From assembly GCA_903827085.1 (NCBI GenBank), contig CAIKHC010000423.1, positions 1 through 5,002 of the forward strand: DNA of 5,002 bases. Reading direction: 5' to 3'. The stretch is from an uncultured Candidatus Nemicrothrix sp. GTDB taxonomy: Bacteria > Actinomycetota > Acidimicrobiia > Acidimicrobiales > Acidimicrobilacustridaceae. The first letter of the stretch is position 1. Every line of letters starts with the position of its first letter. Shown here in pieces: positions 1-5,002 of this stretch. The notes beneath the pieces are model-generated. The model did not search any database. It saw only the letters and a list, made by a program, of their open reading frames with translations, and was not told where the DNA came from. A program made the translations under genes and the position numbers.

Positions 1-1036
1 CCTCGGGGACCTCGGCGTTTTCGCCAATGCCCACGCTGGTGAGGATGCGCTCAGTGATTTCCACCATGACCTCGGGATTCTCGAGCAGGTAGGTCTTGGC
101 GTTTTCACGGCCCTGACCGAGCTGTTCACCCTCGTAGGTGTACCAAGCACCCGACTTCTTGACGAAGCCCAGATCGACACCGATATCGATGGTCGAACCT
201 TCACGGCTCACGCCCTTGCCGTACATGATGTCGAACTCGGCCTGCTTGAACGGCGGGGCCACCTTGTTCTTCACGACCTTGACGCGAGTGCGGTTACCCA
301 CGACCTCGACGCCGTCCTTGATGGACTCGATGCGGCGAATGTCGAGACGCACTGAGGAGTAGAACTTCAGCGCCCGGCCACCAGGGGTGGTTTCGGGAGA
401 GCCGAACATGACGCCGATCTTCTCGCGCAGCTGATTGATGAAGATGCAGACGGTGTTGGACTTGTTGAGGTTGGCCGTGAGCTTGCGCAATGCCTGGCTC
501 ATAAGACGAGCCTGCAGACCAACGTGGCTGTCGCCCATTTCGCCTTCGATTTCCGCACGAGGCGTCAGCGCAGCAACCGAGTCGATAACGATGACGTCGA
601 GAGCACCGGAGCGCACGAGCATGTCGACGATCTCGAGTGCCTGCTCACCAGTATCGGGCTGAGAGATGAGCAACTGGTCGGTGTCAACACCAATGGCCGA
701 TGCGTAGACAGGGTCCATCGCGTGTTCGGCATCGACATAGGCGCAGATGCCGCCGTTGCGCTGAGCTTCGGCCACAACGTGCATGGCGAGGGTGGACTTA
801 CCGGATGATTCTGGACCGAAGATCTCGACGACGCGGCCGCGAGGCAGACCGCCGACTCCGAGAGCAAGGTCGAGGGCAAGGGCGCCAGTGGGGATCGTTT
901 CGACCTTCATGCTGCCCTTCTCGCCCATTTTCATGACCGAGCCCTTACCAAACTGCTTCTCGATCTGGCCGAGAGCCATGTCGAGTGCCTTGTCGCGTTC
1001 TTGTGGGAACGTCGGGCGGTTCGATTCCTTTGCCAT
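1..1036 (-). CDS. recA: Recombinase RecA (3' end beyond window)
   Basis: RecA binds single-stranded DNA as an ATP-dependent filament, carries out homologous strand exchange, and triggers LexA self-cleavage in the SOS response. Its first 345 residues are visible and the reading frame is still open at the left edge. That is close to the usual full length of 340-350, so only the acidic C-terminal tail and stop are likely missing. Motifs seen are Walker [10 protein letters not shown] at about residues 74-82, the [10 protein letters not shown] segment with the expected catalytic glutamate at about 104, Walker [11 protein letters not shown] at 148-157, the L2/[12 protein letters not shown] region at 200-212, and [10 protein letters not shown] at 216-225. 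The ATG at 1036 is preceded by AGGAGAAG with a 6-nt gap, and the protein starts MAKESNRP, so the start is secure. It has its own SOS-type promoter and is separated from the cinA operon by the opposite-strand msrB. No intein or frameshift is seen in the visible part. Confidence 0.98.
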   Translation of the reverse strand, partial: MAKESNRPTFPQERDKALDMALGQIEKQFGKGSVMKMGEKGSMKVETIPTGALALDLALGVGGLPRGRVVEIFGPESSGKSTLAMHVVAEAQRNGGICAYVDAEHAMDPVYASAIGVDTDQLLISQPDTGEQALEIVDMLVRSGALDVIVIDSVAALTPRAEIEGEMGDSHVGLQARLMSQALRKLTANLNKSNTVCIFINQLREKIGVMFGSPETTPGGRALKFYSSVRLDIRRIESIKDGVEVVGNRTRVKVVKNKVAPPFKQAEFDIMYGKGVSREGSTIDIGVDLGFVKKSGAWYTYEGEQLGQGRENAKTYLLENPEVMVEITERILTSVGIGENAEVPE

Positions 1037-1042
1037 CGTCTA

Positions 1043-1050
1043 CTTCTCCT
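1043..1050 (-). promoter_or_regulatory. recA ribosome binding site
   Basis: AGGAGAAG on the minus strand lies 6 nt before the recA ATG. It is a strong Shine-Dalgarno match and fixes the recA start at 1036. Confidence 0.85.
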
Positions 1051-1106
1051 GGGTGTGAGGCCCCGGTCTGCCCGGGACTCGTATGGGTGATCTGTCCACC
1101 TGAGCG

Positions 1107-1123
1107 GGAGCCCCGGTGGCTCC
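1107..1123 (-). promoter_or_regulatory. Hairpin in recA leader
   Basis: GGAGCC and its exact reverse complement GGCTCC enclose a 5-nt loop in the middle of the predicted recA leader. One ACCGGGG repeat overlaps its loop and 3' arm. No U-run follows on the recA sense strand, so it does not look like an intrinsic terminator. It may be a structured leader element. The function is unknown. Confidence 0.35.
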
Positions 1124-1185
1124 ACTGGCGCCGAGGCCCCGGTGGAGATGGATCGCAACCTACGGAGGGGGTGTGACAGGCCCCC

Positions 1186-1220
1186 GGTGTTCGAACGACA
1201 AGACTGTAACTTCGAACACC
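1186..1220. repeat. Inverted repeat GGTGTTCGAA / TTCGAACACC upstream of recA
   Basis: A perfect 10-bp inverted repeat (1186-1195 and 1211-1220) with a 15-bp spacer. The right arm overlaps the SOS box. The left arm contains the 8-bp palindrome GTTCGAAC (1189-1196) at the expected transcription start. The two TTCGAA cores are 21 bp apart centre to centre, about two helical turns. The left arm is not a canonical GAAC-N4-GTTC box, so it may be an auxiliary or half site, or a chance match. Confidence 0.55.
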
Positions 1221-1231
1221 TGTTCAGTCAA
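1203..1231 (-). promoter_or_regulatory. recA promoter (-35 TTGACT, -10 TACAGT)
   Basis: On the minus strand, TTGACT (1231-1226) is followed after exactly 17 bp by TACAGT (1208-1203), a good match to the housekeeping sigma consensus. The predicted start of transcription is near 1196. The spacer contains the LexA box, so a bound repressor would block RNA polymerase directly. The promoter assignment is inferred from sequence but is unusually well supported by this arrangement. Confidence 0.8.
1213..1226 (-). promoter_or_regulatory. LexA-binding SOS box of recA
   Basis: The plus strand reads CGAACACCTGTTCA, a GAAC-N4-GTTC dyad that matches the Gram-positive/actinobacterial SOS box CGAAC-N4-GTTCG at all but the last base. 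It sits in the 17-bp spacer between the -35 and -10 boxes of recA, touching the -35 by one base, as expected for a LexA operator. DNA damage should therefore derepress recA. msrB starts more than 110 bp away on the other side and is less likely to be controlled by it. Confidence 0.85.
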
Positions 1232-1292
1232 TGACCCTCGATCCCAGTCCCCCGTTGGGCTCCCCCACAAGGCTTTCTCGGGCCCCTGCCGG

Positions 1293-1298
1293 TAGGCT
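1293..1298 (+). promoter_or_regulatory. Possible msrB -10 element
   Basis: TAGGCT fits the TANNNT pattern of a -10 box and would place the start of transcription near 1305, about 36 nt before the msrB ATG. No convincing -35 hexamer is seen 16-18 bp upstream. This is a weak assignment, offered because msrB diverges from recA and must have its own promoter in this gap. Confidence 0.3.
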
Positions 1299-1340
1299 CC
1301 AGCCGCTGAACTGTCCTGCTCAGGCGAAAGGTGCCCTCCG

Positions 1341-1754
1341 ATGACCGAGTCCTTGCCCTCCGATCCCGCACAACGCGAAGAGGCCCTGCGTCAGCGCCTC
1401 AGCGCCGAGCAGTTCGAGGTCACCCAGTGCAGCGCTACCGAGCGGGCCTTCACCGGCAAGTACTGGGACTGCCACGACGACGGCACCTATCACTGCATCG
1501 TGTGCGACGCGCAGCTGTTCAGTTCCGACACCAAGTTCGAAAGCGGCACCGGATGGCCGAGCTTTTTCGATCCCATGACAAACGACGCAGTGGCAACAAA
1601 GACCGACAGTTCACACGGAATGATCCGCACCGAAGCACTGTGCGCGTCGTGCGGCGCGCATCTTGGCCACGTCTTCAACGACGGCCCGGGCCCGACCGGC
1701 CTTCGTTATTGCATGAACTCGGCGTCGCTTGATCTCAAACCAGTCGAGAGTTAA
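1341..1754 (+). CDS. msrB: Peptide-methionine (R)-S-oxide reductase MsrB
   Basis: Reduces the R epimer of methionine sulfoxide in proteins back to methionine, usually with thioredoxin, in the cytoplasm. The 137-residue length is typical for a free-standing MsrB. Visible features are the [11 protein letters not shown] segment (33-43), zinc-binding CxxC pairs at C52/C55 and C101/C104, the GTGWPSF motif (69-75), [22 protein letters not shown] (109-130), and the catalytic cysteine C124 within RYCMNS. The resolving cysteine that many bacterial MsrBs have in GCGWPSF is a threonine here (T70). C44 in [10 protein letters not shown] or C30 could act instead, or thioredoxin may reduce the sulfenic acid directly. 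The ATG at 1341 follows AAAGGT by 8 nt. The gene diverges from recA and converges on cinA, so it is transcribed alone. Confidence 0.96.
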   Translation: MTESLPSDPAQREEALRQRLSAEQFEVTQCSATERAFTGKYWDCHDDGTYHCIVCDAQLFSSDTKFESGTGWPSFFDPMTNDAVATKTDSSHGMIRTEALCASCGAHLGHVFNDGPGPTGLRYCMNSASLDLKPVES

Positions 1755-1760
1755 CAAGCA

Positions 1761-1775
1761 GCGCGACTAACGCGC
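1761..1775. terminator. Small hairpin between convergent msrB and cinA
   Basis: GCGCG and CGCGC flank the 5-nt loop ACTAA, a perfect 5-bp GC stem overlapping the cinA stop codon and starting 6 nt after the msrB stop. It could end transcription from both sides of the 12-bp convergent junction. On the minus strand a partly T-rich stretch (CTGCTTGTTAA) follows the stem. On the plus strand no T-run follows. The short stem makes terminator function uncertain. Confidence 0.35.
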
Positions 1776-3002
1776 CAACAGTCGACGACGCAAGTGATCG
1801 AGCACCGTAATGACGGTGAACTGTCGCGTTTGTTCACGGTTGAACGGGAACTTTGCCATCGATGTTTCGGTTACTCCGTCGAGGGTCGTTGCCATAAAGA
1901 CCGTTCCAACCGGAATACCTTCTTGCTCATCGGGGCCGGCAACGCCAGTCACGGCAATACCAACGTCGGAGTTGAGCACTCGACATGCGCCTTCGCTCAT
2001 TGCGCGCACCGCGTCGTCGCTTACGACCGGACCCTCGGCCACGCCGAGTACATCGAACTTCACCGAGCTCGCGTAACTCACGACGGAACCTTGCAAGACG
2101 TCGCTCGCTCCCGGGATGCCAACTAGTCGACTCGCAATCAGCCCACCTGTGAGCGATTCCGCCAAACCAAGTGTGAGACCGCGTTCGCGAAGAAGGTTGA
2201 GCACGACTTCTTCCATCGTCTGATCTTCGGTCGAGAAGACATAGTCGGCGAGGATCTTCGCAACCTCGTCGACCTCCGCAGCAACAACTGCATCGGCGAG
2301 TTCTGAGGTATCAGCTTTTGCCGTGACACGAACCTTCAATCCTTCAATGCCGCTCGCGAGAAATGCGATCGTGGCGGTACCCGTTCGATCAAGTTCATCG
2401 AGACGATCGGCCAACATTTCGGCGATGCCAGATTCGCTGTGACCCCACGTGCGAATCGTGCGACTTCGGATAACCCCGGTATCGCCGGCGCGACGACGAA
2501 GTTCCGGGATGACCGTGCCCTCGACCATTTCTTTCATCTCGTACGGCACGCCGGGTACCGCGAAGATGACTTTGTCGCCGATAGGGCACATGAGACCGGG
2601 AGCAGTGCCTGGCATTTGCGCAATGCGGCTTGCACCTTGTGGAACCTGAGCTTGGCGAAGATTGTTCGTCGGCATGTTTCGGCCACGAGAGCCGAAGATC
2701 TCGTGGAGTCGTTCAATCACCTCTGGGTCTTCTACGAGTTCCACACCCATCACCTCGGCAATGACGTCACGAGTGATGTCGTCCTGCGTTGGCCCAAGAC
2801 CGCCACACACGATGACTGCATCACTTCGATCAAGCGCGATCTGCAGAGCATCACGGATGCGATCCCAGTTGTCGCCAACCTTTACCTGCAAGAAGCAATC
2901 AATTCCGGCGAGTGCGAGTTGTTCGCCGATCCACGACGAATTGGTATCGACGATCTGGCCGAGCAGAAGTTCCGTACCTACAGCAACAACTTCGCAATTC
3001 AT
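1767..3002 (-). CDS. cinA: CinA: MoCF-like domain plus nicotinamide-nucleotide amidase (PncC) domain
   Basis: Two-domain protein of 411 residues, the usual CinA length. The N-terminal COG1058/MoCF-like domain (about 1-170) starts MNCEVVAVGTELLLGQIVDTN and has the GGLGPTQDD motif at 67-75; in CinA this domain has been linked to ADP-ribose pyrophosphatase activity. The C-terminal PncC domain (about 262-411) hydrolyses nicotinamide mononucleotide to nicotinate mononucleotide in pyridine nucleotide salvage. It has AESLTGG at 281-287 with likely nucleophile S283, GSVVSYASSVK with likely catalytic K315, and TGVAGPDE at 352-359. Both active sites look intact. The ATG at 3002 overlaps the ltrA stop by 4 nt (ATGA) and is preceded by a perfect GGAGG 7 nt upstream, so translational coupling is likely. 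cinA often lies beside recA in Gram-positive bacteria. Here msrB sits between them on the other strand. Any role in competence is a historical label and not supported here. Confidence 0.96.
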   Translation of the reverse strand: MNCEVVAVGTELLLGQIVDTNSSWIGEQLALAGIDCFLQVKVGDNWDRIRDALQIALDRSDAVIVCGGLGPTQDDITRDVIAEVMGVELVEDPEVIERLHEIFGSRGRNMPTNNLRQAQVPQGASRIAQMPGTAPGLMCPIGDKVIFAVPGVPYEMKEMVEGTVIPELRRRAGDTGVIRSRTIRTWGHSESGIAEMLADRLDELDRTGTATIAFLASGIEGLKVRVTAKADTSELADAVVAAEVDEVAKILADYVFSTEDQTMEEVVLNLLRERGLTLGLAESLTGGLIASRLVGIPGASDVLQGSVVSYASSVKFDVLGVAEGPVVSDDAVRAMSEGACRVLNSDVGIAVTGVAGPDEQEGIPVGTVFMATTLDGVTETSMAKFPFNREQTRQFTVITVLDHLRRRLLAR

Positions 3003-4213
3003 GACAAGCCCTCCAGGGCATTTGTTGGTGATGTCGGTTGGGTCAACGCCGAGTGCGGTTCATCGCCCTCGTGCAGCACGGTGGTTCTAAGGCGGACCTG
3101 CCACGAAAGCAACGCGTTGGCAACAGTGAGCCCCGCAAGAAAAAGGAGATAGACGCTTGGGACGATCCAGTTGATCCCCAAGGTCAGCCATCCGGCCACG
3201 CCGGCGAGTGCCGCGGTACCGACATGCACGCCAACGGTAGAGAAACTGGGCGTGCGACGGTCGTTCACACTGATAAACGCAAGCCCCGAGAAAATTCCTA
3301 TGTACGCAACCATCAGAATCACAACGGCCTTCGAAGAAATTCCCGCATCGCCCACTTGCAGAAATTTCGAAATGCCAACGGCAAGCGCCACGATCGATAG
3401 TTGCAGGATGAGGTGAGCAAGTAACCAAAGTTCGCCCGCCAACGCGCCGGGCTGAATCCCTGCTTCCGGGACATCGTCGAAGTAGGTCGAGTACAAACCG
3501 AAAAGGATCACGAACATCACAACAAGCGTGACCCCATCAAAGAACACGATTGAGCCGGAACTAATCACAAGCGCAGCCTTCACCAATGACTCGCCCAGAA
3601 CAATCAGCGTGAGGAGTGCAGCGCGCTCAGAAAGATGATGCGAATCAATTGCAGGAACCGGTCGGCCCGCTTGACTTGAGAGCGAAGTCGGCACGACTAG
3701 TAAAAGAAATGCCAGCCCGTAGAGGAATGCATCAGGCCCGTCAGGAGTGAGGACTCCGATTGACATCACCACACCGGCAGCAAGAAGCCGGTTGCGGCGC
3801 GATCGAGCCCACGCTCCGATCGGATCGTCCAACTTTGTCGCGCGTTGGTGAGCAAAAGCGACGATAAGGACAGCGAGGAGATATCCCAATCCAACGAGGT
3901 CAGTTGAAGAATCGCGTCGGACAAAGACAAGCGTTGTCACAAAGATGACAAACATCAAAGCAAACACGATCCCTCGTTGACCGAGGTCGTCTTGACGCTC
4001 AACATTCATAAGCACCGTCATGTGGAACCACAACAGCCAAAGCAATGCAAACATCAAGGAGCATTGTCCAGCGAGCACCCATGACGGATCCTGGGAAAAC
4101 TCGTTGGAAAGAATCATTGTCGAGGCAACAAAAACAAGGTCGAAGAAGAGTTCAAGGAATCCGACTGGCGGCTTGCGCGACTCGTGGGACTCTGTCGTTG
4201 GTTGCGCAGCCAT
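2999..4213 (-). CDS. ltrA: LtrA-family (low temperature requirement A) integral membrane protein
   Basis: A 404-residue, strongly hydrophobic protein with about ten membrane segments, matching the bacterial LtrA family (PF06772). The family is named after a Listeria gene needed for growth in the cold; its biochemical role is unknown, and it is unrelated to the group II intron protein LtrA. Family hallmarks are GFLELFFDLVFV at 18-29 and the conserved SERAALLTLIVLGESLVK at 195-212. The C-terminal 30 residues are hydrophilic. The frame is open further up to a GTG at 4291, but that start would overlap pgsA by 58 nt, has no ribosome binding site, and adds an unconserved MGRKPCCHHDGD-type leader. 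The ATG at 4213, 20 nt after the pgsA stop, is preferred, although its own upstream AGG is weak and close. It lies in the operon between pgsA and cinA and overlaps cinA by 4 nt. By eye its base composition is somewhat less GC-rich than recA. The family call is firm; the cellular role is not known. Confidence 0.88.
   Translation of the reverse strand: MAAQPTTESHESRKPPVGFLELFFDLVFVASTMILSNEFSQDPSWVLAGQCSLMFALLWLLWFHMTVLMNVERQDDLGQRGIVFALMFVIFVTTLVFVRRDSSTDLVGLGYLLAVLIVAFAHQRATKLDDPIGAWARSRRNRLLAAGVVMSIGVLTPDGPDAFLYGLAFLLLVVPTSLSSQAGRPVPAIDSHHLSERAALLTLIVLGESLVKAALVISSGSIVFFDGVTLVVMFVILFGLYSTYFDDVPEAGIQPGALAGELWLLAHLILQLSIVALAVGISKFLQVGDAGISSKAVVILMVAYIGIFSGLAFISVNDRRTPSFSTVGVHVGTAALAGVAGWLTLGINWIVPSVYLLFLAGLTVANALLSWQVRLRTTVLHEGDEPHSALTQPTSPTNALEGLS
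3010..3014 (-). promoter_or_regulatory. cinA ribosome binding site inside ltrA end
   Basis: A perfect GGAGG lies 7 nt before the cinA ATG, within the last codons of ltrA. It supports the start at 3002 and allows cinA to be translated in its own right as well as by coupling. Confidence 0.8.
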
Positions 4214-4233
4214 AGACCTGATCGTAGAACGAC

Positions 4234-4812
4234 TCAGGTTGGATCGCTGACCTGCGTCTCCATCGTGGTGGCAGCACGGCTTCCGTCCCACACGTACTGA
4301 AACGCGCTGAAGACAGCGAGGAATGTTGCGAGGTAGAGCAGTCCATCGCCCAGCCAGAGGTAATCGGTCGTGAGTGGGAGGAGCACCGCGCCCACCGCCA
4401 ACGATTGAACGAGCGTCTTGAGCTTCGCCGATTTACGAGCAGGCATCGCCAAACCACGGCGACCCCACCACATGCGATAGAGACTGATGAAGACCTCTCG
4501 TACGGCGATTGTTGCGACAGGCCACACCGGGAAGCGATCGACAGCGACGAGCGAAAAGAGCGCTCCGAGCACCAGGACCTTGTCGGCCAAGGGATCAAGA
4601 AATGCCCCGCTGCGGGTCGTGCCATGACGTCGAGCGATCCAGCCGTCGACACCGTCGGTAAGGGCAAGCGCTGTCCATAATGCCCACACGAGCCAGCCGC
4701 TTGGATTGTCGCTGATCATTGCGAAAAGCAGTGGCGACACCAAAATGCGAAGCATCGTGACGTAGTTCGCCGGAGTTGCAATTGCCGAAGGGCCGTAGGA
4801 CGGATCGCTCAT
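4234..4812 (-). CDS. pgsA: CDP-diacylglycerol-glycerol-3-phosphate 3-phosphatidyltransferase (PgsA-type)
   Basis: Membrane enzyme of the CDP-alcohol phosphatidyltransferase family. It most likely joins CDP-diacylglycerol and glycerol-3-phosphate to make phosphatidylglycerophosphate, the precursor of phosphatidylglycerol and cardiolipin. The 192-residue length is usual for PgsA. The signature runs from residue 53 to 77: D53, D56-G57, A60-R61, G69, D73 and D77, with 7 residues between AR and G, which the family pattern allows. The four aspartates that bind metal and substrate are all present. Five or so hydrophobic segments are visible (about 18-34, 38-53, 80-98, 133-148, 152-175). The ATG at 4812 overlaps the rimO stop by 4 nt (ATGA), with GAGGAT 8 nt upstream. 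The choice of glycerol-3-phosphate over another alcohol acceptor rests on the PgsA-like sequence and the rimO-pgsA-cinA context, since the motif alone does not fix the acceptor. Confidence 0.92.
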   Translation of the reverse strand: MSDPSYGPSAIATPANYVTMLRILVSPLLFAMISDNPSGWLVWALWTALALTDGVDGWIARRHGTTRSGAFLDPLADKVLVLGALFSLVAVDRFPVWPVATIAVREVFISLYRMWWGRRGLAMPARKSAKLKTLVQSLAVGAVLLPLTTDYLWLGDGLLYLATFLAVFSAFQYVWDGSRAATTMETQVSDPT

Positions 4813-5002
4813 GAGTCGGCATCCTCGGCAGGTGCGGCGCCATTGGCTACGAGGTCGGGACCAAGGGCATTGACGATGGTCACGGTCGCGAAACTTCCCT
4901 GTTCGAGGTCGGGCGCAACCATCACGATGCCGTCAATTTCAGGAGCTTCGCGCCACGGTCGACCAATTCCCGGACTGTCCACAAGCACTTCGACCACCGA
5001 GC
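4809..5002 (-). CDS. rimO: C-terminal end of ribosomal protein S12 methylthiotransferase RimO
   Basis: Only the last 63 codons are in the window; the gene continues past the right edge. RimO is a radical-SAM iron-sulfur enzyme that adds a methylthio group to a conserved aspartate of ribosomal protein S12. The fragment is the TRAM domain: it has the GRPWREAPEIDGIVMV segment characteristic of RimO tails, then LEQGSFATVTIVNALGPDLVA. The related MiaB tRNA enzyme also ends in a TRAM domain, but the EAPEIDG signature and the following pgsA favour RimO. The catalytic radical-SAM CxxxCxxC motif would be upstream and cannot be checked. Its TGA stop overlaps the pgsA ATG (ATGA), which suggests coupled translation in the same operon. 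Confidence 0.85.
   Translation of the reverse strand, partial: SVVEVLVDSPGIGRPWREAPEIDGIVMVAPDLEQGSFATVTIVNALGPDLVANGAAPAEDADS

Larger units (their letters stand above)
1037..1196 (-). promoter_or_regulatory. Long GC-rich recA 5' leader with repeated ACCGGGG motif
   Basis: If transcription starts about 7 nt after the TACAGT box, the recA transcript has an untranslated leader of roughly 160 nt. It is GC-rich and carries four copies of ACCGGGG on the sense strand (plus-strand GCCCCGGT or GCCCCCGGT near 1060-1067, 1110-1117, 1136-1143 and 1180-1188). The first and last copies sit in a longer imperfect direct repeat, ACCGGGG(G)CC..TCACACCC (1051-1067 and 1168-1188). A perfect 6-bp stem, GGAGCC/GGCTCC with a 5-nt loop, lies at 1107-1123. 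The repeats and stem are seen directly. A regulatory role is inference, and the pattern could be neutral GC-rich drift. No known riboswitch was recognised. Confidence 0.45.

Noticed and set aside
1040..1099. Possible 19-codon leader peptide (GTG start) ending 3 nt before the recA start
   Set aside because: The GTG has no ribosome binding site and the peptide (VDRSPIRVPG...) has no stalling-type features. Its stop near recA is probably chance.
931..1158. 75-codon minus-strand frame crossing the recA leader into recA
   Set aside because: Starts with TTG without a ribosome binding site and runs out of frame through recA, which is unambiguous there.
1331..1732. 133-codon plus-strand frame overlapping msrB
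   Set aside because: Out of frame with the conserved MsrB motifs; its translation is arginine-rich and featureless.
2439..3152. 237-codon open frame on the plus strand opposite cinA and the end of ltrA
   Set aside because: It is antisense to a clearly conserved two-domain CinA, spans the ltrA/cinA junction, and its translation shows no family features or plausible ribosome binding site. It is a shadow of the codon bias of the real genes.
4214..4291. Longer ltrA start at GTG 4291 (430 residues)
   Set aside because: It would overlap pgsA by 58 nt, lacks a ribosome binding site, and adds residues unlike the family's start. The ATG at 4213 fits the operon spacing better.
4152..4667. 171-codon frame on the minus strand within pgsA
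   Set aside because: Same strand but a different frame from the conserved pgsA; rich in Arg and Ser with no recognisable domain, so a frame shadow.
1..5002. Mobile elements, CRISPR arrays, tRNA or rRNA genes, prophage or defence genes
   Set aside because: No transposase or integrase motifs, no regularly spaced repeats, and no RNA gene signatures were seen on either strand. Nearly all of the window is accounted for by conserved housekeeping genes.

Overview
The window suggests a moderately GC-rich member of the Actinomycetota, possibly of the Acidimicrobiia. Three things point there: the recA control region carries an SOS box of the Gram-positive/actinobacterial type (CGAAC-N4-GTTC), the genes run rimO-pgsA-(ltrA)-cinA near recA as they do around actinobacterial recA, and the proteins read as actinobacterial. 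The phylum is an inference with fair support. The class is a guess from overall feel.

Layout. On the minus strand, read from right to left, lie the 3' end of rimO (4809-5002), pgsA (4234-4812), an LtrA-family membrane protein (2999-4213) and cinA (1767-3002). They are packed as one operon: rimO/pgsA and ltrA/cinA each share an ATGA stop/start overlap, and pgsA and ltrA are 20 nt apart. A plus-strand msrB (1341-1754) converges on cinA, leaving only 12 bp between the stop codons, with a small hairpin there. msrB also diverges from recA (1-1036, minus strand, 3' end cut by the window edge). The 304-bp gap between recA and msrB (1037-1340) holds the control region of recA.

The clearest regulatory signal is upstream of recA. 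A sigma70-like promoter (TTGACT, 17-bp spacer, TACAGT) has a near-consensus LexA box lying entirely within the spacer. A second TTCGAA palindrome lies 21 bp downstream, near the expected transcription start. A GC-rich leader of about 160 nt follows, with four ACCGGGG repeats and a hairpin, then a good ribosome binding site.

Functionally this is a housekeeping and stress-repair neighbourhood: recombination and SOS (RecA), repair of oxidised methionine (MsrB), pyridine nucleotide salvage (CinA/PncC), phospholipid synthesis (PgsA) and ribosomal protein S12 modification (RimO). I found no mobile element, CRISPR array, tRNA or rRNA, and no strong evidence of a wholly new system. The points most worth a second look are the recA leader and double palindrome, the ltrA gene inside the pgsA-cinA pair, and msrB placed in opposite orientation between cinA and recA.
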